From assembly GCA_023262305.1 (NCBI GenBank), contig JALRCK010000010.1, positions 1 to 17,274 of the forward strand: a DNA stretch of 17,274 nt, read 5' to 3'. The notes beneath the pieces are model-generated. The model did not search any database. It was not told the DNA's origin and was given only the letters and a program-made list of their open reading frames with translations. The stretch's first letter is position 1; each line of letters begins with the position of its first letter. Below are positions 16,020 through 17,274 of the stretch, in pieces. Position numbers and translations under genes: made by a program. This DNA comes from Deltaproteobacteria bacterium (GTDB lineage: Bacteria; Bdellovibrionota_C; UBA2361; OMII01).

Positions 16020-16141
16020 TGTTTTTGGTCCCATAAGCTCGTTGGCTAACGCCCCGCCATAGGAAACACCAATACCCTAAAAGCCGCCGAAGTCTACCAG
16101 ATTGGGTGTAAAAAACAACCAACCGGCGCGAGCTTTATGAG

Positions 16142-16807
16142 CTACCCATTGTATTTATTCTGGGCCTTTTTAAGCCCTGACATAAGCAGGGTTACAACGG
16201 CCCCACACGCCCGGGCTACCAACTCCTCGGCAAATGGCTGCTCCTCACTGGAGAAACGACCCAAAACCCAGGTTGCTACCCCATCCGGGGCGGTCGCTAA
16301 AGGAGATCCCGGAGGGGGCTTACCGACCCCAACCCTCACCCTGGCATACCCCCTACCCCCACACCTCTCCGATATGGAGCGGAGGCCATTATGCCCACCT
16401 TCGCCGCCATCTACCTTGACCCGCACCACCCCAAAGGGGAGGTCGATCTCATCATGGATTACTATGACCTCAGATACGGGGATCTTTCTGAAGGAGAGGA
16501 ACGCCTGAAGGGGCTCTCCGCTTCGGTTCATGAAGGTTTGAGGCTTAACGAGGTGCCCGGCCCACTCGCCAAACCGAAGCGAGCCCTCACTATAACCACT
16601 TCGCTCAATCCACCCCGACCCAGAAAGCGTGCCCGCGATCGCGGCACGAGCATGCGCTCGGCATTCGCCCTCGACCGCACTCACGTCGCCTGAAAACGAT
16701 GCCGCCCGCAGCGCGTCGACAACCGCAAAACCGATGTTGTGCCGGGTTGCATCGTAACGAGCGCCCGGATTACCAAGACCCACTACGGTTTGAAATCCGG
16801 CACTCAC
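16142..16807 (-). CDS. pth: Peptidyl-tRNA hydrolase
   Basis: A 221-residue cytoplasmic enzyme that frees tRNA from peptidyl-tRNA dropped by ribosomes. Motifs: VVGLGNPGARYDATRHNIGF (8-27) with the catalytic His of RHNIGF, KPQTFMNRSG with the substrate-binding Asn, VIHDEIDLPFG with the catalytic Asp, and GGHNGLRSI. An insert of about 15 residues between the His motif and KPQTFMN makes it slightly longer than usual. The start is GTG without a ribosome binding site, 16 bases after the stop of the bL25 gene, so translation is probably coupled to it. The rplY-pth order is common in bacteria. Confidence 0.96.
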   Translation of the reverse strand: MSAGFQTVVGLGNPGARYDATRHNIGFAVVDALRAASFSGDVSAVEGECRAHARAAIAGTLSGSGWIERSGYSEGSLRFGEWAGHLVKPQTFMNRSGEPLQAFLSFRKIPVSEVIVIHDEIDLPFGVVRVKVDGGEGGHNGLRSISERCGGRGYARVRVGVGKPPPGSPLATAPDGVATWVLGRFSSEEQPFAEELVARACGAVVTLLMSGLKKAQNKYNG

Positions 16808-16823
16808 GATGGAAACTTAGAGA

Positions 16824-17274
16824 TTACTTGGCTGGCGTCTTAGCGGCAGCGGGAGCAGCACCTGCAGCAGGAGCAGCACCAGCGGCTGGAGCGGCATCAG
16901 CAGCAGCAGCTGGCTTAGCCTCCTCTTCAGCGCGAGAAGCAACAACGCTTACGATCGTCTCTGAAGGGTCATCGGCGAGCGTTACTCCCTGACCGAGAGC
17001 AAGCTGCTCAGCGTGAATAGACTGTCCGAGAGCGAGTGAGGAGATGTCAACGTTAACAGCCGATGGGATGTTCTTCGGCAAGCAACGAACGGTTACCTCA
17101 TGCGTTACGATTGCAAGGATTCCATTCTGATTCTTAACGCCCGGAGCCTCTCCGACAAGCTTCACTGGAACATCAACTGTGATCTCCTCGTCGTCCTTCA
17201 ACGTCTGGAAGTCAACGTGAGTGACTCGTCCTTTGAGGTAGTCCTGTTGGATCTCCTTGACGATAGCTGCCTTT
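16824..17274 (-). CDS. rplY: 50S ribosomal protein bL25 (CTC type), 5' end outside window
   Basis: The last 149 residues of a bL25/CTC-type protein, which binds 5S rRNA. The frame is open to the right edge. Visible family features are AIVKEIQQDYLKGRVTHVDF near the edge, then VDVPVKLVGEAPGVKNQNGIL and LPKNIPSAVNVDISSLALGQSIHAEQL, typical of the C-terminal domain of the CTC group. The final 30 residues are a low-complexity Ala/Pro/Gly tail built from AAPAAG units (bases about 16845-16910), common in this group. The TTG at 17201 is internal, not the start. It is directly followed by pth on the same strand. Confidence 0.93.
   Translation of the reverse strand, partial: KAAIVKEIQQDYLKGRVTHVDFQTLKDDEEITVDVPVKLVGEAPGVKNQNGILAIVTHEVTVRCLPKNIPSAVNVDISSLALGQSIHAEQLALGQGVTLADDPSETIVSVVASRAEEEAKPAAAADAAPAAGAAPAAGAAPAAAKTPAK

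Noticed and set aside
16845..16912. GCAGCA-type repeats that could be a microsatellite
   Set aside because: They are codons of the Ala/Pro/Gly tail of bL25, which is common in this protein group.

Overview
The window is a continuous stretch of bacterial chromosome, about half G+C, with no insertion sequence, prophage, CRISPR array or recognisable tRNA/rRNA. It mixes core housekeeping genes (RNase E/G, MreB, Pth, ribosomal proteins bS6, bL9 and bL25) with envelope or secreted proteins (a subtilase, a one-chain ABC exporter, a bestrophin, a LamG-like membrane protein, and a large beta-propeller protein with thrombospondin type-3 repeats). MreB, ComEC and calcium-binding extracellular repeats suggest a Gram-negative bacterium with a complex envelope, of the delta-proteobacterial/Bdellovibrionota/Myxococcota type or an uncultured relative. 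That placement is inference and is weak; no marker here fixes the phylum.

Left part (1-4817). The 3' end of an RNase E/G gene is followed by a 418-base non-coding stretch rich in inverted repeats. Next come a GAF protein with a degenerate GGDEF-like tail and an MreB gene, overlapping by 8 bases, so a sensory protein and the actin-like cytoskeleton protein are very likely co-translated. mreC and mreD do not follow; instead a convergent ComEC-type gene lies on the other strand, holding the membrane channel part but no C-terminal metallo-beta-lactamase domain.

Middle part (4818-13888). A secreted subtilisin-like protease, a transglutaminase/papain-fold protein with a Cys-His-Asp triad, and a one-chain ABC exporter follow each other on the plus strand with 200-250 base gaps. 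All three have an N-terminal stretch rich in Pro, Ser or Thr, or a signal peptide. They could form a peptide or protein processing and export set, but nothing in the sequence proves a link. A long minus-strand gene encodes a secreted beta-propeller/TSP3 protein. Divergent from it is a bestrophin-family channel whose ribosome binding site lies inside a perfect hairpin.

Right part (13941-17274, all minus strand). Reading leftward from the right edge: bL25 (cut by the edge), Pth, a structured leader, bS6, bL9, a strong terminator, then a membrane-anchored LamG-like protein. rpsR, normally between rpsF and rplI, is absent.

I found no convincing complete new system. The best leads are the protease/cysteine-peptidase/ABC cluster, the GAF-MreB pair, and the two structured leaders (upstream of the bestrophin gene and of the GAF gene).
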